Positions 22,761-34,600 of a stretch of DNA of 53,497 bases are shown here, piece after piece (position 1 is the stretch's first letter; each line of letters opens with the position of its first letter). The notes under the pieces are model-generated. The model had not been told where the DNA came from. It saw only the letters and a list, made by a program, of their open reading frames with translations, and made no database searches. This stretch comes from Pelargonium tetragonum. Taxonomy: Eukaryota; Streptophyta; Magnoliopsida; Geraniales; Geraniaceae. The position numbers were made by a program, and so were the translations under genes. The DNA is taken from positions 1 through 53,497 of the forward strand of contig JAYMTL010000129.1 of the NCBI GenBank assembly GCA_036897445.1. The letters run 5' to 3'.

Positions 22761-24609
22761 TACCATACTAATAGCTTTAGTGATGTAAAAGAACCCCCCA
22801 AATTCCGGTAAAAAAGGGGGCTCACCTCACCTGGTAGGGTTCCCTTTTCTGTTTATATACGTAGGGGAAAGTTTTCTCAAATATGAAAGGAAACAAGTAG
22901 AAGTTCAGACTCAAATCCTGTAATTATAAGATACTGAAACCTTAGAATCAAAGGGGTCCGCAAGTAAGATACCCTTATCTTATATTAAATAGAAGTTTAA
23001 CTAAAAAAGGAAATTTCACATAGGAATTTCTATAGATCTATACTAAAATATCTGTAAAACTTACACAAGAACTTGGATATGAGAGGCCGTAAAAGGACTC
23101 TAGTACTCATGTGAGACTAAACTTAGAGATTGTGATTCATTATTATTGTCGAAAGGCCCCTACTGGTTGTGAGCTTCTTTCTTTTCGAAAAAAAAGTACT
23201 GCACTAAAACTTTCTTTTTATAAAGGTCTTTTTTGTGCAAAGCCCACTCAATTTGCCAAGGAAGAATTCCTTTTTATAAGGATTTTCTATTTTATATAGT
23301 AACATTCTATATGGGTTAGTCTGCTTTTCCCGAAAATCGAGAGCTCTAATCTCATTTCTCCTTAGTGCGTCAGTTTTTCCAGTTCCATGACAAAGTAAAG
23401 AATCCCCGCCTTTTCTTCCTTTTCCCACACACTGAATTTACTAAAAGAGTAATTTCCCGTTAGTTTTGGGTAAGTCAAACAACAAAGAATCTGTCAAGGC
23501 TTTTCCTTTTCGCGGGGATAAAAGAATCTTTAGTCGAAATTCAAAAATCTAAGGCAGGAGTACCCACCCCAAACTAGAAGCAATTCAAAAAAACTTTAAG
23601 TAAGTTTTCTGCCTTTTTAATCTAAGCAATATCCCAAGGGACTTTGTAACAGCCTGATAAATCTACATCTCAGTCCTATTAGTTTCCTTATTACTCAGTG
23701 CGCAGTAGTCTACAAAAGTCAAAATTCCATTTCTCAAGAGGACCCCTAAGAGAGAGGTAAACAAGTACTTACTTATAAGTTAAGTTTCATGAAAAGCATA
23801 TTAATTAGGTTCCCGTCTTGCTTTGTTGTACCAGAAAGTTGATTTTAAAGAGTCTTAGTTTATGCTACAGCTAAACAGGATCTATTCTCTTTAAGTCTAC
23901 CTTTTTTTGAGTTGCTGCTTCTAGGCACTCTCCTGTTAGAATTTGACTCAAGTTTTTGCTATATAATCTTTTACCCAAACCTAGCTCGTTTAAAAACCCT
24001 TTTTTATATTAACAAGGCGAACCTAACACAAAGTATAAAGCCAAAGGAACCCTTTTTGATCCGTGAAGCTTATAGTAATATAACGACCTAACAATAAAAT
24101 ACAGGCACTAAGTTTGCCGGATAAATGCTTTTTGAAGAGTACTCTATCTTTCATTTTCTAAATTTTAGTAGAGGAATCTTAGGAACAGATTAGGACCCTG
24201 TCGGTAAAAACTAAGTTATTAAAAACCCAGATAAATTGAATTGCATTTTCTACAATCTTTCGAGTGAGATAAGACCCGATTAGTTTGTTGCATCGAATTG
24301 CTTTGACATCGAGAAATTCTAGGACACCCATTCTAAATTTATCGTCAAAATTCCAATTTCATAGAGGAAATTAACACCTCGATTGTACCTTACTCCTAAA
24401 TGCTTGTGCGAAGCAGACAGCACCTTCTCAAAAAGGCAAGGGCTTCCTAGTATCTCTGTTAAATTAGCTATTGCGGAACCCTAAAAAGCTAAAAAGGAGG
24501 GGGAGGTTTTTTCGAATCATTATGTAGTTTTACAAGATTAGGGTTTTTATAGCTTGGAATAACAGGATTTTTCTACGCAGCTTTCAAAGTTATATATGAA
24601 CAGGTATAT

Positions 24610-24670
24610 AGTAACAATACGATTTGAACCGACGAATTCTAATTAGTTACAGCTTTTTTAACAAGGAGGA
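24610..24670 (-). pseudogene. tRNA 3'-half-like fragment
   Basis: On the minus strand GTAACTAATTAGAATTCGTC precedes GGTTCAAATC, an exact T-loop match (24621-24630). The order anticodon-like region, GTCG, T-loop is as in tRNAs such as tRNA-Thr, but the T-stem does not close and neither a D-arm nor an acceptor is clear. Confidence 0.25.
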
Positions 24671-26058
24671 GATTTTCCTTTTAATAAGAGAATCTATTAT
24701 TTATACTAAAAAGCCGAGCTATTCTATAAAATTGATTCTAATGACAAAACTGTGCCAAGGTACGTATCCCTTAATCTAAGCTTATGGGGCTATTAATTTA
24801 TTTAAAGTATTAGTATACTATAGTTAGTTTTGATTATACCAAAAGAAAGGGTTAGCTAATACAAAGAGCTCTAGAGAAATTGGGACTTGGGGCGTCTATA
24901 AAGAGCCAAGCCTTCTTAGATACCTAGGTACTTTGGGGCTTTTCTTAGAGAAAATTATAGAGATTAAGACTCTTTGTAAAGGAATCCTGGGTATTTTTGA
25001 TTTGGGCAGCACAACGCGAGTAACAGGTCTCTATTACTGGGGGCTCCCCGTTTCCTAAGTCTTTCTTACTCTATTACTCTGGATTGTATAGGGCTCCCTT
25101 TTTGAGGATCTCAGAACGCAAGGCTTTTACTAATTACTTATGTTAAACAGGACCCTTTACTAGGGGTAGTGTACGAATCCTTAAAAGCATGACTTAAATG
25201 AAATTCCCGAGATGGGGCACTCTATTCTCTTTGTATTGTAGCTTGGGGTATTTGGGCCTCTTGAAGAAGTCTTTTGTTCAAGGGTTTCCGTTTCAATGTA
25301 ACAAGACCCTGCAAAATAAGCCGGGGTTTTACTGTCTACTAAAGCACCCAAAGGTATATTATATCGGTCATATAATGCTAGTAGCCTAAATTGAGATACA
25401 GGGTTATAGAGATACAAGTCATTTTACCTGGGCAGAAGAACCTTCCCTGCATCGTTTTAAGTACAAGGATCAGGTTTTCTTTTAGGACGGTAGAAATAAG
25501 TATTAACTTAAAACTTCTTAACTGAGAAGTCCTTCTTTTTTATTTTCTCGGGGTTGGGCGGATCTTTAGTATACAATTACTATAAAAGGGGGGTGTACAT
25601 TTAAAGTCAAAACCTAAGTCGGGAGCTCCCGTCGTAAATAGAAAAGCCTTGGATATCGCTATGTTTATAGCAACCGTTAGATATTTCTTTGCTTAAATCT
25701 TGTACTAAGAATATTTGAACCTTTAGCAGTTCTTTTTAAATTCTTTCGCTTTACCATGGAAACGGCCCTCCTTTATCCAGTATAGTAGCATATACGATAT
25801 TGGCAAGGCAAGGTATATCTATTTAAGTGATTCTGATTCTACTGTTGTTCACTACCAAATTACTGCGTAGTTCACCGATTGGATTCCGTAAATTTCTTGT
25901 TTTTTCGATATAGGTCTAAACTTTTCAGTATTACCTGAAGTTTTGAGTCTAGTCCTGCTATGTATAATAATTAGTTTAAAAGCTAAAAGTTAGATATAGA
26001 GTAATAAAGAAGAACTTTTTTCGGGTTATTTCTTATAAAAGCAGGAATATCACATTTT

Positions 26059-26111
26059 AATAAGGGAAGTCCAGCTAGGCCCTTACCCTTAGGCTGGTAA
26101 CTCCCTTAATT
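26059..26111. repeat. Nested stem-loop
   Basis: The outer arms AATAAGGGA (26059-26067) and TCCCTTAATT (26102-26111) pair apart from one bulged base. Inside them CCAGC (26071-26075) pairs with GCTGG (26093-26097), with further CCCTTA/TAGGG-type complementarity in the loop. This is a compound form of the hairpin family, more elaborate than usual. Confidence 0.55.
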
Positions 26112-27606
26112 GCAGCGTAAATAAGGGTTGATACGTGAACTCTTGCAAAAAATTTTCATAAAGATAATTGGGGGTTAGCTCCAAAAACTAGGTTATGCGC
26201 AAATAAAAACTATAATCTCCTCAAAACTTGTAAGTACCAAAGATATACTAATAACACGGGTGTTCGGTGGACGTACGCTAGTTTGGTGTAAGGAAACTCG
26301 GTACAAAGTCGATCTGGCATTACCACATTTAAAAGTCCAGGCATCAATTACAAGTCTATCATAATAAAATTTATTGGTTCAAATTCATATCCATTACAAA
26401 AAATTAAAATAGAGTTTTATACGTGTTGCTATATAAATAAGCAGCTAAACCTAGGGTTCCCAGATAACTATGCAAGTACAATATGATAGATAAAAAGATA
26501 CGTAAGATAAGACTATAAAGATCAAATCTGGAATCTAGTATCGTATCTTTTAGTGTCCCCGTTGCTTATCCTCTTTGTTTTGTAAGCGCATATTTTAAAA
26601 TTACTAAGTTATTTTAGGTACTAATATCAAAGTTATTTTGTAAAACTGCTCAAATGGAAAGTAATTCCTTTTATGGGTATCCTTTATATTCTACTTAAAA
26701 ATTCTATCTGGCGATTTCTTTACTTTAGTATATAATCACCCCCCAGCTTTATATTAGAATATTAATTAGAATATCAGACTCTCCTGACTAAAGAAAATCC
26801 CGAGTTTCCACGGACGACTTTTTAGCTGCGCTTGTCCAACAATATGCTTGCTTCAGTAAAAGAAAATCTAGGGGGTACGTACCTAAAAACGAGTAGAAGC
26901 CGCCGTTAGTGTTATTGACCAAGAAAAGCTTTTTGTTTCTTAATGCTACATCGTCCAGGTAGTAAAGGGTATGCGGTTACTAGTATAACAATGATAACAT
27001 AGGAAGCCGTATTAATAAAGTATTAAAAAAATGAGGCGGACTGCCATTTGAGATTTGACTTTGTATAAACAGGAAGGTCTACCTCGTAGTATACTTCTTC
27101 TAAGGCCTAAGCTAGGGAGACCCTTTATCTTAGCAAAACCCGGAGTAAAATAATTTGGAATAAGTCTGGAAGGAAGGAAGGTGTTAAAGCAAGCTTTCCT
27201 TATATGAATTTCCCTTTTTACTGTTGGCAATCCCTTCATTTTTGACCAAAGCTTTAGGAGTGAAGGCTTATGTTACTCTTACCTTATTGATCTCAGAAAG
27301 CGGATAGAACTTCTTTTTCTAGTTCTAGAGCGACCCTACTTTAGTTCTTCTGTTTCAGGAAAGATACTAAAAAAAAATGTATAGCCAAGGTATTTTCATG
27401 AATGATAGCTTTATTCTAAAGTGAGTCATCTTGTGAAATTAGTATCCTGTTTGTTATAGACTGACTCTATATAGGAGCGGATCAGAATCTTTCAGTATGA
27501 AGTAGGAAGTTCCGAATAGTATTACTTATAAGGCAAATTGAGCTCAAGTGTTAATCATTTCGTAGATTTCAAAATTGAAAGGTAGGAGTACAAATAAAAT
27601 TTCATT

Positions 27607-27632
27607 TTTAATTAGCATATTTAATTAGCATA
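27607..27632 (+). repeat. Tandem duplication of a 13-mer
   Basis: TTTAATTAGCATA occurs twice head to tail, perfectly. A second tandem duplication (TTTATAACG twice) begins four bases later at 27637-27654. Confidence 0.85.
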
Positions 27633-27636
27633 CTTA

Positions 27637-27654
27637 TTTATAACGTTTATAACG
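27637..27654 (+). repeat. Tandem duplication of a 9-mer
   Basis: TTTATAACG occurs twice head to tail, next to another tandem duplication. Confidence 0.8.
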
Positions 27655-28084
27655 CCAGAATAGACCTAGTTTACAGACTTTTCAAGGATCCACTAAAGCA
27701 GTCATCCCCAGGTTTTCTAAAACCCAGTAGGATTTAGGCAAATCCGAGTAAGCGGGTAGCTATGGTACAAATAATTGCGCAAACTTTCCTGGATTCATGG
27801 AGAGATACACAAGAGTTTATCATACTTTTTTTCTTATAGGATACGGGCTTTTAAGCTGAACTTAATATGTTAAATAAGAACTCTAAATTTGTCCTTTATT
27901 CCTTTTATTCGTTGACTTTTGGTGATGCTTATAAAAGTTTAAAGGGTCGACTTCCGCAGAAAGCCTTGTTTTAATTAATGGTGAGTGCATCGAAGAATAG
28001 CTAGCGAATCTAGGACTTCAAATTTTATATCATAAACTATACCTAATACTCTTATGACAAGAAGAATTCAGTAGAGAAAGGTAA

Positions 28085-28125
28085 TTTAATAGGAAATGTC
28101 AGAGGCGGAGGTTCGAGTCGTCTTA
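28085..28125 (+). other. tRNA T-arm-like sequence
   Basis: GCGGAGGTTCGAGTCGTCTTAAC holds an exact T-loop match (28110-28119). The stem GGAGG/CGTCT has one mismatch. Upstream sequence does not give a convincing D-arm or anticodon arm. Confidence 0.25.
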
Positions 28126-28199
28126 ACTACTTTCTTTTAAAAAGCCTAAAAAAAGGAAACCCAGGATTAAGTCATAGAAAATCTCGTCTAGGAGTAGTC

Positions 28200-29600
28200 G
28201 CCTTTTTCTTTGTTTTTAGAAGTCTTGATACCCTATCTTTGCCTTTGCAGTACTTTTAATATTAATACTTGTAAACTATCTTCTATAAATTTAGAAATTC
28301 CTTATGACTGACTTCGTATTTGAAATCCTTAAAACCCTGAACTCACTTTTTGTACTACTTCTTTTCCCTCTCAATAGCTTAGTCTTTGCAAGTATACCGG
28401 CATAGGAGCTAGAGCTGTCTTAGTAGGAGTCCTCGTATAACCTGTACTCTTATCTTAAGGGTAGTTTCTTACGGGCCCTGTTGCCTAAACTTAGTGTACC
28501 TACTGCATTCCTTATCTAGAAAAGTCTATTCTTGTAAGGAGAGAAGTTTAGTATAGAGAGTTTTCTATAATTTCTATAATTATTGTATTTATTAGTTAGG
28601 TATTGTTATTGTATTATACTTTTCATTCCAACGTAAACGTATATAATTCAACTTTTAACAGCAAACAATTTTACGAAGAAGGGGCCAACTTCTCCTATAG
28701 AAATGGGACTTATATAAGGAGAAAGGAAAGATAGCGATTTCATGAGATTTTCTTGGCTCTCTTTTTGGTCTTTGGTTTTTCTTTAAACTGTATATAATAT
28801 TTCCTTCTGCACTCTCTTATAGAAACTTATTAAGGGAAATGCAACGCAACACTCAGGGATACTCTTTTCTCACATTTATTCGATTTATGGCTCAAATGAA
28901 GGGAGTCCTCCACTTTTGATGGCTAGCTTTCTTCAATTTCTTTTTTTATAGTAAAGTCTCCTGAAACAAAAGGATATAAGGATGGAAACCTTACTGAGCG
29001 GATTCTTCTCTTATACCTATCACTCTTTTCTAAAACTCTTAACCAATCTCCGATTTAGTCTATCGTAAGCTTCCCCCTTTTCGATAAATCCTCTCGTTAG
29101 TAACCAAAATATTCTGCTTCTCCAAGGATTCTTAAAGCTCACACCCTTCTCGCTCCCGAAAAGGATCCCCGCTCTACTTTATATCCGGTTCCTTGTGGAC
29201 TCTCGTTCTCTCTTATTCTATCAAGTCAACACTTTCTACTCGGGCTTAGCTCATTTTTTATTTTGCGAAATTGTTGTCTTTAATTTAACACGGGCTCTTG
29301 AGATCCCATTTTAACGCTTTTCTACGAGTGAGAGGGCTACCTAACATTTCGACTTTTTAGGGTTTTAAAAAGGAGCTATTTTTCTAGGAAAACGAAAGGT
29401 TCAAGTTAGATATTTTCATAGGCATCCTCTCTATTCTATGCACGGCATTTAACAAAAACGGGTCTTTTTGGGGCTTCCTGTTGCAGCCTATACTTCATTT
29501 TAGCTAATATATCTATAGTAATACTAGTTCTTGTTTTGTATTCGCTATCTTAATAATTATTAGAGTGTAATAGATAGTACGTTATTCTTCCTGATCCTGT
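28200..29600 (+). other. T/C-rich block
   Basis: No gene. The pyrimidine-rich plus strand carries gttgcctaaacttagtg near 28480, tattgtatttattagttagg near 28583 and gttgcagcctatacttc near 29480, all phrases of the T-rich block family. Motif-bearing sequence is mixed in at 28620-29460. A 9-base tandem duplication (TTTCTATAA twice) lies at 28562-28579. Confidence 0.45.
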
Positions 29601-30560
29601 TTAAGTGAAGTCGTCAACTCTAGAATTAGAATAGCAAGGAATTGGGTTAACCAAGGATCTAAGCCTTAAAAAGTCAGTTCCCTTACTGTCTCTGCAGCGA
29701 ATCCTGTCTGAATTATATATAAAATCTGGATTCCAAGAAAGCCCCTGGGTAGCTAAACTGTCGATAAAAGCAAGGATTTGTATAAACTCGGGTATTGTTC
29801 TATAACAATTTGTTGTCCTTCACATTTCAAAAACTATTCACGTAAAAACTTTAAATGTAAGTGCCCCTCAGTTCTTTGCTGGTGGGTAATTCACTTCTTA
29901 AATTCAAGGAAAGCTTGCCTTGTTTTTAATGGTAAAGTAAACATCAATCAAAGGGATTTCTAAGAGATAGTTAGTTATTAAGGAGATTCCAGACTAGAGG
30001 AGTTCCTGGTTATACTTTAAATGGAATTTTATATATAAACGCGTTGGGTTTGTAAGCAAAAAAGAGAAAGTATTTGCTCAAGAGGTGTGCAATATCTTTA
30101 TTTCAAGTTCTGGTTTTAAAAAAGGGGTAAACCCTAACTAGTAGTATTGAGTCTTTTGGACCAAGGAAATGAGGTAATGTAATTAATAAAGGAGTTATCA
30201 TAAGAAATTTATGAACTTTCACAGAAATAGAAAGAGCAATATTCCCTTGCTTAATACCTTTTTCTACTGCTTTCTTATAAGCTAAACGAACCTCTCCGTA
30301 ATCGTAATGCTACTTGTCCTATGGACCTAGCTAGTCTTATTGCAGCCTGTACCTACTCCTAAGATTTTGTACGAGATAATTCTAATTGTTAGGGTAGGGG
30401 CATTCCTTGCTGTATTACTATTACTCACTTCGCACTTCGAGAGGTTAGTTTATCTTGTCTGAACGAAGAGAGGAGTTGGGCTTTAGATTGGAAATTGCTT
30501 AGATAGATTTAGCTTATCCTGTATACTCTAGTTATAGTAATTCGAATGTAGTAAGTATAG
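29600..30560. other. Background followed by a small T-rich block
   Basis: 29600-30165 is motif-bearing background; a 61-codon frame at 29778-29963 has no family resemblance. From 30171 the conserved element introduces a short T-rich block with the phrase ttgcagcctgtacctactc at 30340. No gene is supported. Confidence 0.45.
30171..30187 (+). repeat. Conserved element AGGTAATGyAATTAA, copy 5
   Basis: GAGGTAATGTAATTAAT, 17 bases identical to the copies at 1293 and 3722, at the upstream edge of a T-rich block. Confidence 0.8.
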
Positions 30561-30576
30561 TTTATTAGCGAGCTTT

Positions 30577-30645
30577 TTGTATTTCGAGTGGTTAGAACAC
30601 CGCTTCTAAGAATCTCAAGTCGTAGGTTCAAGTCGAGTTAAGGAA
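30577..30645 (+). pseudogene. Degenerate tRNA-like sequence with both internal boxes
   Basis: TTTCGAGTGGTTAGAAC (D-arm, with GG followed by TTA and a TTC/GAA stem) is followed by CACCGCTTCTAAGAATC and then AAGTCGTAGGTTCAAGTC (variable region and T-loop). The distance between the D-loop GG and the T-loop is close to that of a normal class I tRNA. The anticodon stem does not pair (CTTCTAA would place TCT, an Arg anticodon, in the loop), the T-stem fails beyond its first pair, and no acceptor stem closes. It is the best tRNA-like sequence in the window, but as written it could not fold into a normal tRNA. Confidence 0.4.
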
Positions 30646-30949
30646 AACTCTATTTTAATAAGTACTCATAAGTTGTGTATATCACTTTTTCTTAATATGT
30701 AAATCCAGCATAGCCAAAACGAAAGCATTAACTAGAAGAAAATAAAGCTCCTTAGTACTATAAGTAAGTGGACCCTATAACTTATTGCAAAAACTCGGTC
30801 TGCTTTTAATGAATTACTCTTTTTTCTTTCTAACAACAAAAAAGCAAACAAAATCGACACATTGCGTTTCCTTAAAATAAAAGTGACGCTATATACAGTA
30901 TACTACTTTCACACAGAGGCTTCTATTATTTTTGACGTGCGTTATACTG

Positions 30950-31005
30950 CATGCAAGATTTCGAACCACTATCTTTACTGTAACTAACTGAACAATTTAA
31001 TCCCG
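30950..31005 (-). pseudogene. tRNA-like sequence lacking the anticodon arm
   Basis: On the minus strand it begins CGGGATT, then TTGTTCAGTTAGTTACAG, a good D-arm/A-box, then almost at once AGATAGTGGTTCGAAATC, a T-loop/B-box. The first part closely follows ordinary tRNAs that start CGGGATTATAGTTCAGTTGGTTAG. The anticodon stem-loop, about 12-17 bases, is missing and no 3' acceptor AATCCCG follows. It is either an internally deleted tRNA pseudogene or a tRNA-derived element. It lies only about 300 bases from the tRNA-like sequence at 30577, in opposite orientation. Confidence 0.4.
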
Positions 31006-31668
31006 AAAAATTCCAATATTTTATTCCTTCCACTAACAAAAATAGAATCACATTGGATTCACAACGCGTGTTTGTAAATTTTCCTATACGATATAATAGA
31101 AGGCCCTACCTATATAAGTATAAGAGACTAAACTTTTTTAATTCTTTACCTGGTTGTAGTATATAGCTCTCTCTAAGGATTAACAGTAAAAAGCCGCTTG
31201 CAATTAAATTGACTTGGTTCCATGTGAAGTAAACGAAATCTAAGGTCACTTCCTAAAAAATTTCTACGTATTATTAAAGTTGGTGAACTTTATTTAATTT
31301 ACAGTGTAGTTCCCTCGGATGACTTGATTTTTAGCTATTGCTCGATTTTACTCTAATCGGGGTTCCTTTTAAGCATTAAAATGTATTAAAGAGTAGGAGC
31401 AGACTCTCTTTTTAATTATATCATTAAGAGACTCAAAAAGGTAAAGGGAACTCAGGCGCTTTCTCAAAAGCACTTAAAATTTTTTGTGTCACTAGCTTTT
31501 TCGTATTCTATGCTTTATTTACTCAACAATATAACCTCAATATCCCGAATTCCTTTTTCAATTAGTTTTTACTAACAAAGGAATATAACGATATAAGTGA
31601 CATTGTTGAACTAGATGCTTGGATTATATATAAACTAGAACAGCAGAATGAAGGTGAAACCCTAAGGA

Positions 31669-31688
31669 GTAAGCCTATTTAGGCTTAC
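31669..31688. repeat. Perfect 9-bp hairpin
   Basis: GTAAGCCTA, the loop TT, then TAGGCTTAC. This is the longest perfect stem of its type that I saw. It keeps the GTAAG/CTTAC arms of the hairpin family but replaces the G-run with GCC, as if the centre had been inverted. Confidence 0.75.
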
Positions 31689-34600
31689 CTAACAAAAAAA
31701 GGACTGCGCGAGTGCGATTTAGGAGTCCTAGAACCTTTTCTAGAAGTTCCAAAGATTCCTTCTTATATTTTATTTCAGAGTCTTGAGATAGGCAAAAGCC
31801 ATTATAGGAAAACGGGTTACCAAAGTAGGAACTTCAATCAAATCTTAAGAGGATTCTTTAAAAGAAATTTAACTTAATAAATAAAGTAGATTTCATACTA
31901 CATAAGATACTCCTGGTTCCGGTTGTTTATTAATTAATATAGGTAGCGATTCTATTACCCGTGCTTAAAAGAGCACCTGTCTATCAGTCTTATGCCTAAG
32001 AAGTGTTAACTAGTTTGTAACCGAGAAAACCCGCGTCTTGTGGATGTTCTCCTTTTGTCCATTTCTTTTCAAGTCTAACCTATCTGTTTAGTATTCAATT
32101 TCAAAGGATGCTGTTGAATTCTGGTTGTGGGCTTATTACTAGGCAGCACTCGTTTAGTTTAAAGTGTAAGTAATAGGACTTTGAACCTTTGGGTACTTCT
32201 CTTTGAGAATTTCCCATTCTAATGTCATTTTTTGATCTGAAGCTTGTGTTTACATAGCTATAGCGTCCTTACTTTTATCTTAATTGGTATCATTTGGTAT
32301 AAAAACAGCTTTATAATAACCGGTATTAACTAGTAGAAAAGGAAAACTACTGAGCTGGATCCAGAATCCTTGGAAAGGGATTGATTGGCTTACTTAGTCT
32401 AACTATCCAACTAAATTTATCAAAGCGCAATACGTAAAGCAGGAAAAGATCCACCAAACTAACTGTACTAGAACCTTGTTTGGCTTGTTGTTATGATAAT
32501 AAATAGAAAATGACTATCCGTGGGAACTTAAAGAAGGGGATACCTTGCGTAGTGCGAGGGCTTTGTTATATATTATATATAAGCTTGCTCAACAATGAAT
32601 CGAGTGCAAAACTACAGTCCATAACAAAAAGGTCGACGCAGGGGCTGACATGCTTAGTCGAATTGTCCTCTTAAGTAGCATCCTTGACCAACAATTTACA
32701 GCAAAAAATGTGCAACTCAACGCACATAACAATTTTAGTAAGAACAAGTCTAGGAAAATAGCAGTCACTCCTTAAAGATCTAGCTCACGAAGTACTAAAA
32801 AGGGGCTATTTGAACCCGGTTTTGTGTAATACATCAAAAGAAAAGCCTGTTACCCAAGAACCCCCGTGTAATCCGCAGTTTTCGCCGAAAAGTCAGTCTA
32901 TCTTTCTAAAAGATCCCCCGGTTATGAACTTTGATTTTTATGTTCCCGTAAGGAACCTTTAGCTGAGAAACTTGGCGAGTAGACTTAAGTATCTACGAAT
33001 AGGTCCCCTTATTAATTATATATGCTCGGAAATTTTAACCAAATATCCTTTTATATCAAGCAAGGTCAGAAGCCCCTTTGTAGGATTCTTTCCTTAAGAA
33101 TCTTTTAATAGACTAGGCATGGTAAGCTAATAACTATCTACCCTAAAATTAGTTACTACTTACAGGCCCTTATTACTTGATTTCACACTTAAGATCAAGG
33201 AGATCAGAAAAATAAGATGGGTATAGGTAGACTAGTCGAGGGCCTTCCGGTCATATTTTAAAGAAAGTTTCAAAGGAATCCTTTAATTTAATTAAAGTGG
33301 TTCGTCAAATGCCATGAATTTAGAGCTGTATATATAAATAAGAGATTAAAATGCGGAAAATTTTTAGGTTCTTTAGTTCTCATCAACAGGGTCCCTACCT
33401 CTTTATTTAAATTACACATGAATTTGAGTTTTTAACGAGTAGTATAAAAAGCCTTGTTCTGAATTTTTAGTATAGGCTTATTTATTAAGGTAAGAATCGA
33501 CAAATATGTAACTCATAAGTCCCCTTTTTTGACTTAAGGTACAAGCTTGAGATTTTACACTTCCTGAACAAATGAGGTTACAAGAACACATATAGGAGTT
33601 CTTCCCTAACCCGGTGTTCAACAAGAACTTGAACTCTTTTTATAAAAAAAAGAGAAGTTCCCTTTACTGTGCCGAAGATTTAGTTCAAAAAGTGCAATCA
33701 ATAACGGAAATCCTGTTAATCTGATTCTTCCGTATTTCCGTACTATCACAAATGGAGGACCGTGTTCCGCCGTAGCATCCTGTAGTATAAATTGAAGCTT
33801 AAGTTAGTCTCCTATTTTCTTTTTTATTTAAGGGAATGTTCCTATGAATCTTTTAATTAAGATGTCTAGCAGCCCCCTAGTCTGTGAATGGTTTTCCGCC
33901 GACTTGGTAAAAGGCGGCTTCTTTTAAAGATTTATACAAAAAGTTTTTATTGTAGCTTTTAGTATTTTCGCAAGTTAAAAAAGTAAAGGAGTGTTCCTCT
34001 GTTTCCTATTTCGGATTATAATCGGATTGTAAGGATAAGGAATAGGGGAACTCTTAAGTATAAATAAAAAGTAAGGGCTTTTTGAGTGGTAAAATTGCTG
34101 TAAATCTTTCTTTAAAGTAAAAAACAACTACAAGGATACCCTGGTTAAATATTCTTATATACCCCCTTAAGGTGTTAAACCCAAAAAACTCGTCTATATG
34201 TTATGTGAACCAATAACTCTAGCTGAAATAGATAACGAAACAAATTTAATTAGTACAGGAGTTTCCTCAAATTAATATAGTTAGAATAAGAGAGCATAGA
34301 TCTAAAAACTTGATATTGAAAGCAGTTGAGTCGTTATAGAGTACGGAAAAGCTCCCTAGGGAGGGGCGTCTCCTTACAACAAAGGATAGCAAAACTAAGA
34401 CTAATAAGAAACATCACGAACGGTACCGCCTAGACGTGCAGAATATGTCCAGTATATATTTTATAGTATAACAAAAAATGTCGGGAAATTTATACACAGA
34501 GTAGAACTTATATAAATAGGAAATTCGTAAAATATCTTTAATATTTGATCCCTACTGAATGCTTAGTAAGAATTCAAATTGCGGCCAAAGAATACTATCT

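Larger units (their letters stand above)
22760..28200. other. Non-coding stretch dense in hairpin motifs
   Basis: No gene. Overlapping frames of 62-78 codons near 23111-23428, 25181-25417 and 27012-27239 lie on opposite strands of the same DNA and have no family resemblance. The stretch holds a nested stem-loop at 26059, tandem duplications at 27607 and 27637, and tRNA-like pieces at 24610 and 28085. Confidence 0.55.

Noticed and set aside
23647-23659. TAACAGCCTGATA, one base from LSU rRNA TAACAGGCTGATA.
   Set aside because: No flanking similarity, and it overlaps the common GCAGCCTG-type wording of this genome.
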